Positions 1 to 12,600 of a stretch of 64,000 nt of DNA are shown in pieces. Origin of the DNA: Colius striatus (Eukaryota > Chordata > Aves > Coliiformes > Coliidae); contig NC_084790.1 of the NCBI RefSeq assembly GCF_028858725.1, positions 4,656,001 through 4,720,000 on the forward strand, given 5' to 3'. Position numbers and translations under genes: made by a program. Positions within the stretch are counted from its first letter, which is position 1. The number at the start of each line of letters is the position of its first letter. The notes beneath the pieces were generated by a model. It was not told the origin of the DNA and searched no databases. It saw only the letters and a list, made by a program, of their open reading frames with translations.

Positions 1-283
1 GCTGTGATGGCATAGTCCTGTTCTGCCAGGAGAGATGATGCCCTCTAGCTCCAGTGAGCAAGAGTCTGGGAATTCAGGGTAGGAGGCCTCGAGCACCAGT
101 GTGAGGGGCTGTGAGTGCAGGCAGGGGTAGGGATGCAGGTAATGCCTGAGATAAATAGATTTTCCTTGGTTTTTACTAGATAGAGAGACAGACAGGGATG
201 GAGAAGAGGCCTTGTTACCCTCTCCCATGTCTCTTCCTGATGCCAGCTCTGGAGATGGCACAGAAGGATTCAGCAGCTTACCT

Positions 284-400
284 TGGTCACAGAACCACAA
301 AATGGTAGGGGTAGGAAGGGACTTCTAGAGATCATTTAGTCCACCCTCTTTGCTAAAGCAGGTCCACCTAGAAGAACCTCCACAGCCAGGAGCCCATGTT
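284..400 (-). mobile_element. CR1 LINE 3' fragment (old)
   Basis: It has the CR1 3'-end signature in reverse orientation (cacagaaccacaaaatggtaggggtaggaagggac, then a ctaaagcaggtccacc segment), diverged and truncated; the far end is uncertain. Confidence 0.6.
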
Positions 401-1656
401 GACTCCCAGGACAGCTCAGTGATACAGCAGCAGTGCTGAAACATCCTTCCCCACTCCCAGCATCACAGCTGGAGGCCAGTGGGATCTCCTCCTCCTCAGC
501 ACTGCTGCTGAGACCCAGTGCCCATCCCGAGAGCTCAGCACATCACCAGATGGGACCCATAGTGAGATGCTGGATTAAATGATGAGAGTGGGATTATGAG
601 GAATTAATCCAGATCAGTGTCCAACCAGGGGCTGGAGCTGGGGTTTATGTGCTTGGTAAATAACGGGTTGCATTGCCTTGCCCAGGGCTGGGCTTGCCAG
701 CTCCATGCCAGCTGTTTCCCAAGCTGCCTAGAGTGGATTTTCGGGGGCCCTCGCCTTTATCCCCATCATGTGGAGCAGCAGAGGAGATGCAAACAGGCAG
801 GAGCTGGCAAAGTGGCAGCATGGCAGAGCAAATGGAACCTTTGCAGGGCTCCATCCACCCCTGCAAGGACAATTCCCAGCTGGCCCGAAGGCGCTGCGGC
901 GTGTCCCTGCCAATGGGGCAGGATGGAGTGTGAGCTGGGGGGGTCTGGGGGCTGCCACCCCCTCCCCCAGCCCCACAGCAGCTGCCCAGTGCAGCTGGGG
1001 CCACTTTGCCTGGGGTCCTGGGAGAGGCTGAGCTCGGGGACAGACACTGCCTGTGGCATTCTCACGACGAGGGAGGGCTCATCCATCCCGGCTGCGAGTA
1101 CAGGTCTGTATCCGTGCTTGTGGGCTGTGCTCTGGCTGTATCAGATGGTTTTGGGGAGGGGAGAGGGGCTGGTCTCTCTGCCAGGACAGGCTGCAGATCT
1201 GGGACTGAGCTGGGCTGTGTGCTAGGTCAAGGGATGAGGAGCCATGTGCCCTGCACAGGGTGCTCAGGGACCACCATTCTACTGCCCACTCCCCTTGCTG
1301 GAAATCATCTCACTGTGGCTCATCCCCCCTGAGCACTGCAGGTTGTTGAGTGCTGGTGTGTGTGATGTACAGAGGGGTCAGGCAGGACCAGGCTCAAATG
1401 GCTGCTTTCTCCTCAGGGCACTGCCCTCAGAGCCTGCTGTGGGTGGGAGTAAGGTGCTGGCAGAGGCTGGACTGTGTCTGCTGTGACAAGCCTTCTGCTC
1501 CATCCCTGAGGGTCCTTTTGTGGGATTGCGCTTGCTGCCTGTCTTAGGAAGTGAGTGGAAATAGTAATGAGCTCTGGTGGCTTTGAGTTTTGTGTGGCAA
1601 CAGCTGCAGAGTGCGCTGCTCTGTCCTGGGGCAGGATCCTTTCCCCAAACATTGAG

Positions 1657-1988
1657 TCTTCTCTTCTCTTCTCTTCTCTTCTCTTCTCTTCTCTTCTCTT
1701 CTCTTCTCTTCTCTTCTCTTCTCTTCTCTTCTCTTCTCTTCTCTTCTCTTCTCTTCTCTTCTCTTCTCTTCTCTTCTCTTCTCTTCTCTTCTCTTCTCTC
1801 CTCTCCTCTCCTCTCCTCTCCTCTCCTCTCCTCTCCTCTCCTCTCCTCTCCTCTCCTCTCCTCTCCTCTCCTCTCCTCTCTCCTCTCCTCTCCTCTCCTC
1901 TCCTCTCCTCTCCTCTCCTCTCCTCTCCTCTCCTCTCCTCTCCTCTCTTCTCTTCTCTTCTCTTCTCTTCTCTTCTCTTCTCTTCTCA
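1657..1988. repeat. TTCTC / TCCTC pentanucleotide tract, about 330 bp
   Basis: It is pure pyrimidine on the + strand. TTCTC units come first, then TCCTC units from about 1798, with a phase slip near 1880, then TTCTC units again from about 1945. Open frames through it are artefacts of the repeat. Confidence 0.98.
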
Positions 1989-4569
1989 GGGAAAAGACAA
2001 AAACCCCAAAGTCTCCCTTCACCCCATCTCTGTCCAACCTCTATTATATGAGACTCCCAGGGAGGCTTGGGCTGGGGATACTCCAATCCCTGACAGCTCT
2101 GGGGATGTTCCTGCTGCCTTCCCCAGGAAGGGCTGGGGGGGTTTAGAAACCGAGTGCTTTGCCAGTGGATTTTCACTGGGAGAACCACTAACATAGCACC
2201 CAGGGTGCGCTCCCAGGGTGCAAAGCTTTGCTGATGCTTCTGTATCAGCGAGATTTCCTCTGCCCTAGCACCCAGGAGGCTCCCAGGGGCTTTGAAATCT
2301 CTCCCTGACAGACAGCAAGCACATTTCCTCCCCAGGGCAGGCTGCAGTCACCCTGACCTTGGTGCCCATCACCCCAGATGCCGCAGCTCTACCCTCCCAA
2401 AAACAAGCTGCTCAATGCCTTTTCTGCCTGTGGTGCCAGCTGGGGCTGAAGCTCCTGCACTGAGTCCCTGGCAGCTTTTGTTTTGCATTTGGGCAACTGC
2501 ACTCCTCCTTCACACTCTGCCCTTGAACCTGCTGCTTCCCATGCTCCAGGGGCCCTGTCTCTGGTTGGAGCTGGTTGGTCTGTCACTGAGACCCTGTCTC
2601 TGGGTTAGAGCTGCTGCCCCCTGAGCTGGGCTCCCAGCACAGGCTGCCATGGCAGAAATCAGCCTGTTGGTGTATTAACTCTGTGCTGTGAGGCTGATTT
2701 GGTGAGAAAATGGGTCATCTCCCAGCGTGGCATCACGGCAGCACAGGGACAGCGAGTGGGAGAGCTGCCTCCCCTCCCCTCCAGCCTCTTACTGACACCA
2801 CGGTGGGTTTCAGATGCCACAGGGAAAGATCTCAGTGCCCACAGGGGATGTCAGGCTCTTCTGAAGCTGTAGGAGCCTTAGCTCCTAGCCTGGGGCTCTG
2901 GGCTTGGGCAAAACTGCCCTAGGGGGGGCAATAACTGAGAAGCTGGGAGCAAAACACCTTTGCTCCCAGGCTGTTGGTCCAGGGGTGAGGTTTGATCACC
3001 TCGCTGCAGTGTTGCTACAGCAGCTGGATTTATCCTACAGCCCCCCAGCAGTGGGATCCTGTGTGGGGAGGATTTCCCTGGGTGGGTGGCATTGATCCAC
3101 ACCACAGTCCGGCCATGGGGCTTCAATACCCATCAGGCAGGCAGGAAGGGGAGGCCTTTGGGATGGAAGGTGCTCATGGAGCAGGAGGACATTGGGATCA
3201 TTTTTGTGTGCTCAGTACCAGACTGTTGCCAGCCTTTGATATCTCCTGGTCCCTGCAGTGTGTGATAAGGTCTGGGCCAGACATGGAACACCCTTTCCCT
3301 TCTGGAGGTGCTGGAGAGAGTTTGATGTTTATTTTTATCCTGCATCACGTTGACAGCTCAGCCCACACCCCCAGCACAGGCTTCAGGAGCTGCCTGGGGA
3401 GCCGCACCCCTTATGTGTCCCCAGGTCCTGGGCAGCAACCACAGCCCCACATCCAACCCCCTCCAGATGGACAGTGCTTGCTGGGGTGACGTGTTCCCCT
3501 GACAGTAGGGGACATCTGTCCTGTCCATGTAGACACTGCACAGAGAGGTTTGGGTACTGTTCACCCCAGAATGGCACCCAGCAAGGCAGGATTGGGCCCC
3601 CCCCTAGGCATCTCCAGTGAAGCAGGAATCTGGGCACCCATTTTAGACCCCACAGTGGTGGATGAAGCTGCGTGAAAGTGCCAGGTCCTGACATGCTGGG
3701 GATGAGCCATGGCATCAGTGACTGTGGTCAGGTCCCACCTACCCCAGGAGAGCTGTGAGTGGGGCTGTGGGGAAGCAGAGTCACCCCGGGGGCTGCTGTG
3801 CCCTGTCAATGCCAGCCAGTGGCAGAGGCGGGTGGAGACAGGATGTGTGAGGGCTGAGCTGTCAATTAACGGATTCCCTTAGAGCAGGGGAAGTCATTAG
3901 CCAGGCAGAGCAATAAAACCCAATTCCCTGGGAGTGGGCTCATTGATGGGCTGCTGGAGGCCAAGGACAGAGTAGACACTGTGCTCACCCCTCACTGGGC
4001 AGCTCAACTGCTTGCTGCAGCTGTGAGGCTCCGTGGGCACCCAGGTCTGCAGCTGCAACCCCCAGTCCTGCAGCTGCACCCACCTGCAAAGGTGGCACGG
4101 CCAAAAGGGCAGAGACACCCCCCCATAGCACTGGGAGGTCCCTCCCTTCACTGCACAGGGTCTCTCCTTTCCACTCATCAGCGTCCTGCTCTGACCCACG
4201 GTATGTGGGTAGCCTGTGGCCAGTAGCAAAGGCTCCTGTGCCCACTGAGGTGCCCTGCAGCAGAGAGGCTGGGGAGGGAGGGGTTGGTAGCTCGCCTGAG
4301 AGCCAGCAAGATCTTTGCAGGGCTGGAGGGAGCACATTGTGCTGAGCATCAGGCCAGAACAGTCCCTTCTGGGCTAAAAATCCATTAATTCCCCATCTTG
4401 CCCTTTTTTTTCCTTTTTGGTGGGGTTTTTGTTTGACTGATGCCATAATTGGCTCCATCAGATGAGCTTAATTACTCTGGTCATATGGAACCCTGGGCAG
4501 GCACAGAGGGCAGGAGAGCTATGAGCTCACCTGGAGCAGCCAGCTCTCCCACACTGCATGCTCCCGTTC

Positions 4570-4985
4570 TGCAGGGCTGTAGGGACTGCAGTGCATTGGG
4601 GTGTTGTGTTTGCAGGGACTGTGGTGTGTTGGGATGTTGTGCTATAGGGGTTGTAGGGACCACACTGCTTTGGGTGTTGTGCTATAAGGACTGTAGGAAC
4701 TACAGTGCTTTGAGTGTTGTGCTATAAGGACTGTGGTGTGTTGGGATGTTGTGCTATAGGGGTTGTAGGGACCACACTGCTTTGGGTGTTGTGCTATAAG
4801 GACTGTAGGAACTACAGTGCTTTGAGTGTTGTGCTATAGGGACTGTGGTGTGTTGGGATGTTGTGCTGTAGAGACTGGTTGTGCTGGGGTGTTGTTCTCA
4901 TGGGGCTGTGGGGGGCTGTGTGTGCTTCGGGGTGTTGTGCTGTAGGGACTGGGGTATGTTGGAGTGTTGTGTTCTCAGGGCTGTA
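4570..4985. repeat. Minisatellite, 112-bp higher-order unit
   Basis: The phrase gtggtgtgttgggatg recurs at 4621, 4733 and 4845, a period of 112 bp. Each unit is built from about three related 32-40 bp submonomers sharing TTGTGCTATA and ACTGTAGG. Confidence 0.9.
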
Positions 4986-5117
4986 GGGAGGCTCATACTG
5001 AGCCAGGAGCTAAAGGCAATACTGCACACCCTGAGTAAGAGAGATGGGGAGCCACAAGCCCTCAAGGTTTCTCAGGGCTATGCAAGGGCAAGGAGCTCTA
5101 AAAAAACCATCTTCTGC

Positions 5118-5215
5118 TCCTCAAAACCTGCCCACCATGAACATGGGGGAGAGGAGACTGGATTTATCCTCAAAAACCTGCCCCACCATGAACATGGGGA
5201 GAGGAGACTGGATTT
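5118..5215. repeat. 49-bp tandem duplication
   Basis: Two adjacent near-identical copies begin tcctcaaaa(a)cctgccc and end gagactggattt, differing by a few bases. Confidence 0.9.
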
Positions 5216-5389
5216 CCCCCATCACCCTCTGCTCACTGCAGCTTCCTCACCCCACTGCAAAGCCCCCCAAGTCCCTGGGGCTGGATCTGGCAGATGAGCT
5301 GGGCCAGGGTTGGGTACAGCCCCGCTTCCCTTTCTCGATGCAAGAGACTGCTGCCAGCGTGCTTTGTGCTGAAACAACAACAAAACTAA

Positions 5390-6060
5390 GCAGTCAATTT
5401 TCCAGCAATTAGCTACAGCGAGAACATTTCAAGTCCTAGTAACTCCCCCTCCCTGCAGGATTAATTAAATCTTCCAATTAATGTCTATTTAAATGATGAT
5501 GGTGGCTGTTATCATTTCATATTGATTTTTTTTTCTCCCCCTACACCGTCCTTTTTGGTCTCAAAATAGAGCTGTTGTCCCTTCCATGCTGCCTTTTCCA
5601 CACCCCAGGAGCTGTTTGTTCTCTCTGTTTGATTTGCCAACGTTAAACATGTGTCTGGAAAATCGAGCCTTGCCTTTCAGGGTACGGACAGGCAGCGTCC
5701 GTGCTGCTGCCAGGCGGGTACCTGCAGTGAGGGGACCTGGCTCCATGTTTGGAGCTGTTTGTGCAGGAAGCCCGTGTCTGTAGCCTGAACTTTTAATGCT
5801 TGGCCATGTGAAATGGGACTCCTGGCATATTAAATTTTTACTGCTATAAAACCCAAAGCCATTAGTTTCCCCTCAGGCTCAGGCAGCCATAAACCTTGCC
5901 GCTGCTTTGCTTCCAGAATAAGTCGGGCATTTATGTTTCCCGGGAGCTGGTTCATTGGCGTAATGGATGTGTAACCTCCTGTAATTGCTAAGGTTATTCT
6001 CGTGCTTGCATGCGAGCCCTGGCTCTGTCACCAGCTAGCTCGTGCTGGTTTTATTTCGAG
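5390..6060. promoter_or_regulatory. AT-rich, repeat-free segment, possible SRCIN1 enhancer
   Basis: This block stands out from GC-rich surroundings. It carries several TAAT/ATTA homeodomain cores (TTAATTAA at about 5461, CAATTAATG, CATTAGTTT) and no repeat similarity, and lies 400-1050 bp upstream of the first SRCIN1 exon in the window. Conservation is unknown. Confidence 0.3.
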
Positions 6061-6443
6061 TGGGTTGCTGGTGAGGGAAGTCAAAAGGAGCCTGGAACGG
6101 CACCGGGAGGCTTTGAAATGCAGAATGCTGCCAAGCCTGAAGTGGAAAACGTGAGCAAGCAATTGCAGGAGTCAAGGGGACTGTGAATGGTTGTACATGC
6201 TTAGGGCAGGAGGTGGAGGAGGACTTGAGCTGGCACTGTACCTGGGCCACATCGGTGTGCTGGCTCAGCCAGGGAGAAGGACTGAGCATCCCTGGACATG
6301 GCTCAACCTCACCTGAGCTGCTCCATCCCAGCACCGGGCTCTGGAGGAAAGGCAGGAGCAGCACGCTGGTTGTACTCAGAGGAGTAGACCAGGGCTGAGA
6401 CACCCAGCACAGCTCCCCTGACCTCTGTCCTCTCCCCTTCCAG

Positions 6444-6636
6444 ACAAGGAGCTCCCGACACTCCCAGGGCTCCCAGCCCGGCTTGGCTGATCAAGCCAAA
6501 CTCTCCTTCGCTTCGGCCGAATCCCTGGAAACCATGTCGGAAGCGGAGCTGCCCTTGGGGTTCAACAGGATGAACCGGTTCCGGCAGAGCTTGCCCCTGT
6601 CCCGGTCCACCAGCCAGACAAAGCTGCGATCACCAG
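6444..6636 (+). CDS. SRCIN1: SRCIN1 exon: basic/serine segment before the conserved N-terminal domain
   Basis: The acceptor is cttccag at 6437-6443 and the donor is gtacc at 6637. The exon starts in phase 0 and leaves one base. It encodes [20 protein letters not shown] and a [10 protein letters not shown] basic/Ser stretch, all close to human p140Cap as I remember it. It is the first SRCIN1 exon in the window; earlier exons are upstream. Confidence 0.92.
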
Positions 6637-9600
6637 GTACCCTCGGGGCTCAGCCTCCCCCCTGGGACAGGCAGCACGCACCTGCCTGGTACCAACAAAC
6701 ATCTCTGCCCACCTCTGCGGGTGGACGCCGGCACGCTCCCGGTGTGGGATTGATTTGTAACCTGCGCAAATCACCCCAGGAGGAGCGGGGGCCACTGCAT
6801 CCTGTGCAGGGTGGCTGAGGGGGGTGAGCTGCCTTCAGCCTTGCTGCTCCAGGGTGAGGTTGGGTGTCCAAAGGTCCCCAAGCCCTTGTTCCCCATCTTC
6901 AGTGGGCACACCTCACCCCTTCCCGCTCCTTCTGCTTCCAGGTGTCCTTTTCCTGCAGTTTGGAGATGAGACGAGGCGCGTCCACATCACCCACGAGATC
7001 AGCAGCATGGACACCCTGCACGCCCTCATTGTCCACATGTTCCCCCAGAAGCTCACCATGGGGATGCTGAAGTCTCCCAACACTGCCATCCTCATCAAGG
7101 ACGAGTCGCGCAACGTCTTCTACGAGCTGGAGGATGTGCGGTGAGACGGGGGGAGGGAGAAATCCACCACAGATTGGGTTTCCTTTCTTTAGAGCAAGGG
7201 AATTCTGAAAGCAGAAGGGTGAGGGTGGGTGCAGTCCTGTGACTTGGACTTGCTGGGGGCTCAGGGTGCTGCCTGGCCGGGATGCTCACTGCTCTGCCTC
7301 TCCTTGCAGCGATATCCAGGACAGAAGCATCATTAAAATCTACCGGAAAGAGCCGCTCTACGCCTCCTTCCCAGCCTCACACATCGCCAACGGCGACTTG
7401 AGGGTAAGGGGGGATGAAGTGTCCTGGGCAGAGCCTGCAGTGTGGGTGCACCTGGGGAACTGGAACCTGTAAAGAAAGTGATGGATGCTTTGAGATTTTG
7501 AGTGTGCCCTTGTCATCGAGAAGGCCAATGACATCCCCGGGGGCATTAAGAAGAGCGTGGGCAGCAGGTTGAGGGAGGTTCTGCTCTCCCTCTGCTCCGG
7601 TGAGGCCTCATCTGGAGTCCTGTGTCCAGTTCTGGGCTCCCCAGTTCAAGAGGGACAGGGAACTGCTGGAGACAGTCCAGCCGAGGACTACCAAGGTGAT
7701 CAGGGGACTGGAGCATCTTCCGTATGAGGAAAGGCTGCAGCACCTGAGGCTGTTCAGCTTGGAAAGGATAAGACTGAGGTGGAAGCTTACTAACACTTCC
7801 AAGTACCTAAAGGGTCGATGTCAGGAGGATGGGGCAACATGTTTTTTCCTATAGTATCCATTGACAGGACAAGGAGTGATGGACATAAGATGGAACACAA
7901 TCAGTTCCATCCAGTTTTAACTTGTGTCTTTTCTCTAAGGATGAGGGAGCCCTGGCCCAGGCTGCCCAGGGAGGGTGTGGAGGCTCCTTCTCAGGAGGTT
8001 TCCAAACCCACCTGGACATGTTCCTGTGCCCCCTGAGTGAGGGGAACCTGCTTTAGCAGGGGTTTGAGCTGGATGAGATCTGGAGGGCCCTTCCAGTCCG
8101 TACCATTCCATGACTCTATGAGACAGGGACTGGTAATTGTGTGTGGCTGTGGAAGGAGTGATGGCCATGGCTTGTCTTTCCCGTTTCCAGCATTGTTAAG
8201 TGTTACCTTGAGAGAAAGGATGTTTGAGGCCTGAGTAAACATGGCAATTAGTGGATTCATCGGAATAAATCATCCTGCTTGTGGATGGGAATGAGGGAAC
8301 TGCCATTTGCCAAGGCTAGATGAAGACACAGGAGATGCTGATCTTGCTCCTTAGAGGAGTGCAGTGAGACAGGGTCTCAGCCAGGCAGAGCACCGGCAGG
8401 GGGTCCAGCAGGCAGAGCTGCAGTGCTAACCCCTTCCATGCCCCTTTCTGCAGAGGGAGATGGTGTACACCTCCAGGGAGTCATCTCCTACCCGCCGGCT
8501 CAACAACATGTCCCCAGCTTCCCACCTTGCGTCCGGCTCGCCTCCGCCGGTGCTCCAGTCGTCCTCCCCGTCCCGCTCCCGCATGTCCTACAGCGGGGGC
8601 CGCCCACCCTCCTACGCCGGGAGCCCCGTCCATCACAGCGAGCGGCTCTCCAGCTTGCCCCCGGCCCAGGGCGTCTCGCCCAGCCCCAGCGCCATCCTGG
8701 AGCGCCGGGATGTGAAACCAGACGAGGACCTGGCTGGGAAGAACGTGGTGCTGGTGAAGAACGAGGGGCTCTACGCTGATCCCTATGGCATGGTGCACGA
8801 GGGCAGGCTCAGCATCACCTCCACTCAGTCCCTGGCTGGCATGGGAGACCCTTTTGGCTACTCGGGGGGGCTGTACAAGCGAGGCTCAGTTCGCTCTCTC
8901 AGCACCTACTCGGCGGCAGCCTTGCAGACGGAGCTGGAGGATAGCCTGTACAAGCCCAACGCGCCCATTTACAGCGACACGTACGGCCCCGGGCTGGGCT
9001 TCCGCATGCCCCCGTCCTCCCCGCAGAAGATGGCAGAGGGGCGGCTGGTGGACGTGCAGCCGGGGCAGAGCCCGCACAGCCCCTACTCGGGACCCCCCAG
9101 CCGCTCCTCGCCCGTCCGGCAGTCCTTCCGCAAGGACTCCTGCTCCTCTGTCTTCATGGAGAGCCCCGTCAACAAGCCGCGCAACCCCAGCGCCTCCGGC
9201 CCCCCTGAGCTCTTTCCTGGCCCTGGCGATCGCCCGCTCTCAGGGTTCAGCTCCCCTGGACCAGCTAAGGATACAGAAACGAGGTGAGATGGGGTGTGGG
9301 AGATCTCCCCACCCTGGATGTGAGCTTTGCTGCTGGGGTGGTTGTGCATCGGTGCAGCTGGGGAGGGAGAGGAGCGGAGGAAGGCTTTGCACTGTGGCAG
9401 AGGTGCTGGGGTGGGTAGTGAAGCACCAAACTGAGCAGGGCTGAGGGGAGTGACTGGAGGTAGCCAGAGGCAAGGAGAGAGAAGGAAGGGGATGGAAGTA
9501 TCTGGTGGCAGTGGCATTGCCATTTCCCCAGTGTCCATCCTGGGACTTGGAGGGACCCGGTGAGTGCATGCTGGGGAGGTCAGGACAAGCCCAAGAGTGC

Positions 9601-12600
9601 ATGTGGTGCCAGAGCCAGTTCCTTACTCAGGCCCTCTCCTTCCACCATGGCAGGGAGCGGATGGAGGCAATGGAGAAGCAGATTGCCAGCCTGACTGGGC
9701 TGGTGCAGAGCGCACTGCTCCGTGGCTCCGAGGCTGAGACCCCCAGGTAAGGAGCAAGAGGACAGGTGAGGGACCCCAGGGTCTGCTAAGGAGAGGGGGA
9801 TGCCTCAAGCTGGAGGATTTTGCAGCCCCCACTGTGCCCCCATGGCCCCCCCAAGCAGGGGAGGACAGAGGTGCCTGGGCCACGCTCGCTCACCTGTGTC
9901 TTTCATTGCAGCGAGAAGACAGAAGCCACTAATGGTGGGACTCCACCATCAGCATGTAAGTGACTGCTGAGCCTCATGGCACAGCACCCCCTTCCCTCTG
10001 CCCCATGGCTGCTGGGAGTCCCAGGGTACAGCAGCAGGGACTCTGCAGGCATCATCACATGGTGGCAGAGGGGCACCCCCCCAGCTTGCTACAGGGCTGC
10101 TTGGGGGTGGCCTCTCCTTGGAGCACAGTGGGTAGACCACCAAGAACTGTTGGACCAAACACAGGTTGGGGAAAGAGATGTCTTCACTTCTAGGCTACTC
10201 ACTACAGGAAAGACACTGAGGGGCTGGAGCATGTCCAGAACTGGGCACTGAAGCTGGGGAAGGGGCTGGAGCACGAGTGTCATAGGGAGGGGCTGAGGGA
10301 ATGAGGGTGTTCAGCCTGGAGAAGAGGAGCCTGAGGGGAGACAGGAGCACTCTCTGCAACTCCCTGACAGGAGGCTGTGACTGGGGAGGGAATTGATCTC
10401 TGCTCCTAAATTCTAAGTGACAGGACGAGAGGAGGTTTGGGTTGGAGCTGAGGAAAATCTTTCTCCCTGAGAGGGGTGTCAGCCCATGTGCCAGGCTGCC
10501 CAGGGAGCTGGGGGAGTGCCCAGCCCTGGAGGGATCCCAAAGTCATGGAGCTGAGGTGCTGAGGGCCAGGGGTTAGTGGTGGGCTGGGCAGGGTGAGAGC
10601 AGTGGCTGGTCTCGATGATCTTAAAGTTCTTTTCCAACTGAAACGATTCTGTGAGTCTCACCTGGGAAAGCAGAGGAGCAGAGTTTGCAGCCATCCCCAG
10701 GGCAGGGTCTGTTCCCTCAGCAGCCTCTTCTTGCCCTCCCCTCAGCGACCAGCCGCAGTGGCATGGGGACGCCGGTGCCCGCTCCCCCGCCGCCCTCTGC
10801 CACCAGCACTCCGGCGGGACAGCCCACAGCCATCACCCGCTTGCACATGCAGCTGCACCTCCACGACCTGCAGCAGAACACCAGCGACCTCCGCAACCAG
10901 CTGCAGCAGCTCAAGAAGCTGCAGGTGGGTACCAGGGGCAGGTCCTAAAGCCAGCCCAGCTCTTCCTGGGATGGTTCCAGACACAGAGCAGGAAAATTCC
11001 CCCTCCTTTCCTGGTGACCGTGCATGGGGATGGGAATGGGGGTGGGGATGGGGATAAGGATGGGAGAGTGAAGGGATCCCTCCCCACATCCGTTCCCATT
11101 GGGGTGGATCTTGCCCACGTTGAAGTCTCCTCCTCCTCCTCCTCCTCGTCCCTGCAGCTGCAGAACCAGGAGATGGTGAAGACGATGCTGCGCCGGACGG
11201 AGACGGAGATCAGCGTGCGGGTGACAGACACCATGCGCAAGCACGAGGACCCTCTGCAGCGCCAGCGCAGCTTGGTGGAGGAGGAACGGCTGCGCTACCT
11301 CAACGAGGAGGAGCTCATCACACAGCAGCTCAAGTGAGCAAGGGCTGGTGGGGAGCAGGGGGTGGGATCCTTCCACACAGTCCCAGGTCCTCCATCATCA
11401 GCAGATCCAGCCAGTGCCAGGCCACATCCTTGACTAGATGAGGAGGGGATCCCCAGTTCTGTTTCCTTTCCCCTTTGCTGTGTGGGGATATGCCAGGCTG
11501 CCCTGGCTCACCAGCATCCCTGAGCAGTGGTGACACCCCTGCCCTGCCTCTGTGCTCACAGTGACCTGGAGAAGGCAGTGGAGAAGATCCAGAAGGATTT
11601 GGCCCACAACCACCGGCTCATCCCCGTGCAGGAGCTGGAGGAGAAGGCAGTGGTGCTCAAGCAGCTGGGAGAGACACTGACAGACCTGAAGGGTGAGGAG
11701 GTGGCCGGATACAGGGCTGGGTGGCAAGCAGAGCCTGCCTGCATGTCCCTGCTCCATCCTGGAGTGTGGGATGCTCCAGGTTGCCCATTGCCTCTGGGTT
11801 GGTGTGTTTGTGTGTGCTGGTGTGTTCACCTGCATCCCCAGGGTATGTTACCCCAATGTCTGTTGTTGTTGTGTGTCCCCTACAGGCTTTGGGCTGCTGC
11901 AGAGGTGAGGGCTGCACCCCCAGCTCATGCTGCCTGCCCCTCTTTGCTCTGCTAGCTGCCCAAGTCAGTCCTGCAGGCTCTGCCCAAGCTCTCCTTGACA
12001 GCTCACAGCTGCTCAGATCTTCTTCTTGCCCCCCAGGACAAGCACTTGCCCACTTCCATGCACTTGCCCACCTCCATGCACACTGACCTTGATTTTGCTG
12101 CTAATGCAGCCTCCCATCCCCTCTGGGCTGTTCCCCATCCTGCCAGTGCCTCGATTCAAAGTGGCAGAGCTCCTGCCTGACAGAGTCAAGGCAGATGATA
12201 AATGATGATTTGGCAGCAGTGGCTGAGGTTGCAAGAAGGAGGGCTGGGTTGGGGAGGCTGTGAGACACAGCACAGATTTGGGAGCAGCTCCACTTTCCTG
12301 CAGCCTTTCGGTAGTGTCAGGCTGATGCTGAGCAGGTGAGATGGCAAGCAAGGCCCTGGGCAGGGAGCCAGGGGCAACCTGCTCCATCTTAGCCCCTGCC
12401 ACCAAATCCCCAGGGTCCAGGGTACCAAGCCCCCAGCTCCAGAGCAGTGTTTGATGCCATGGATGTGGAGAGGGGAGGCATATTCAGAGGCCAAAATCAG
12501 TGCCAGGTAGCAGGAGAAACCCCAGACTGCCCAGGATTCATCCCACAGGATGCCCTTGCCATAGATAGGATGACCATGGTAGTTTTGGCAGGCATGAGGT

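Larger units (their letters stand above)
1..6443 (+). other. SRCIN1 intron upstream of first visible exon
   Basis: No exon with family similarity was found here. The stretch holds a CR1 remnant, a large pyrimidine tract, two tandem repeats and an AT-rich segment, each listed separately. The rest is unremarkable GC-rich intron sequence. Confidence 0.6.

Noticed and set aside
1378..2196. Long open frames over the pyrimidine tract on both strands
   Set aside because: They consist of repeated Ser-Leu-Leu or Arg-Glu-Glu units forced by the pentanucleotide repeat.
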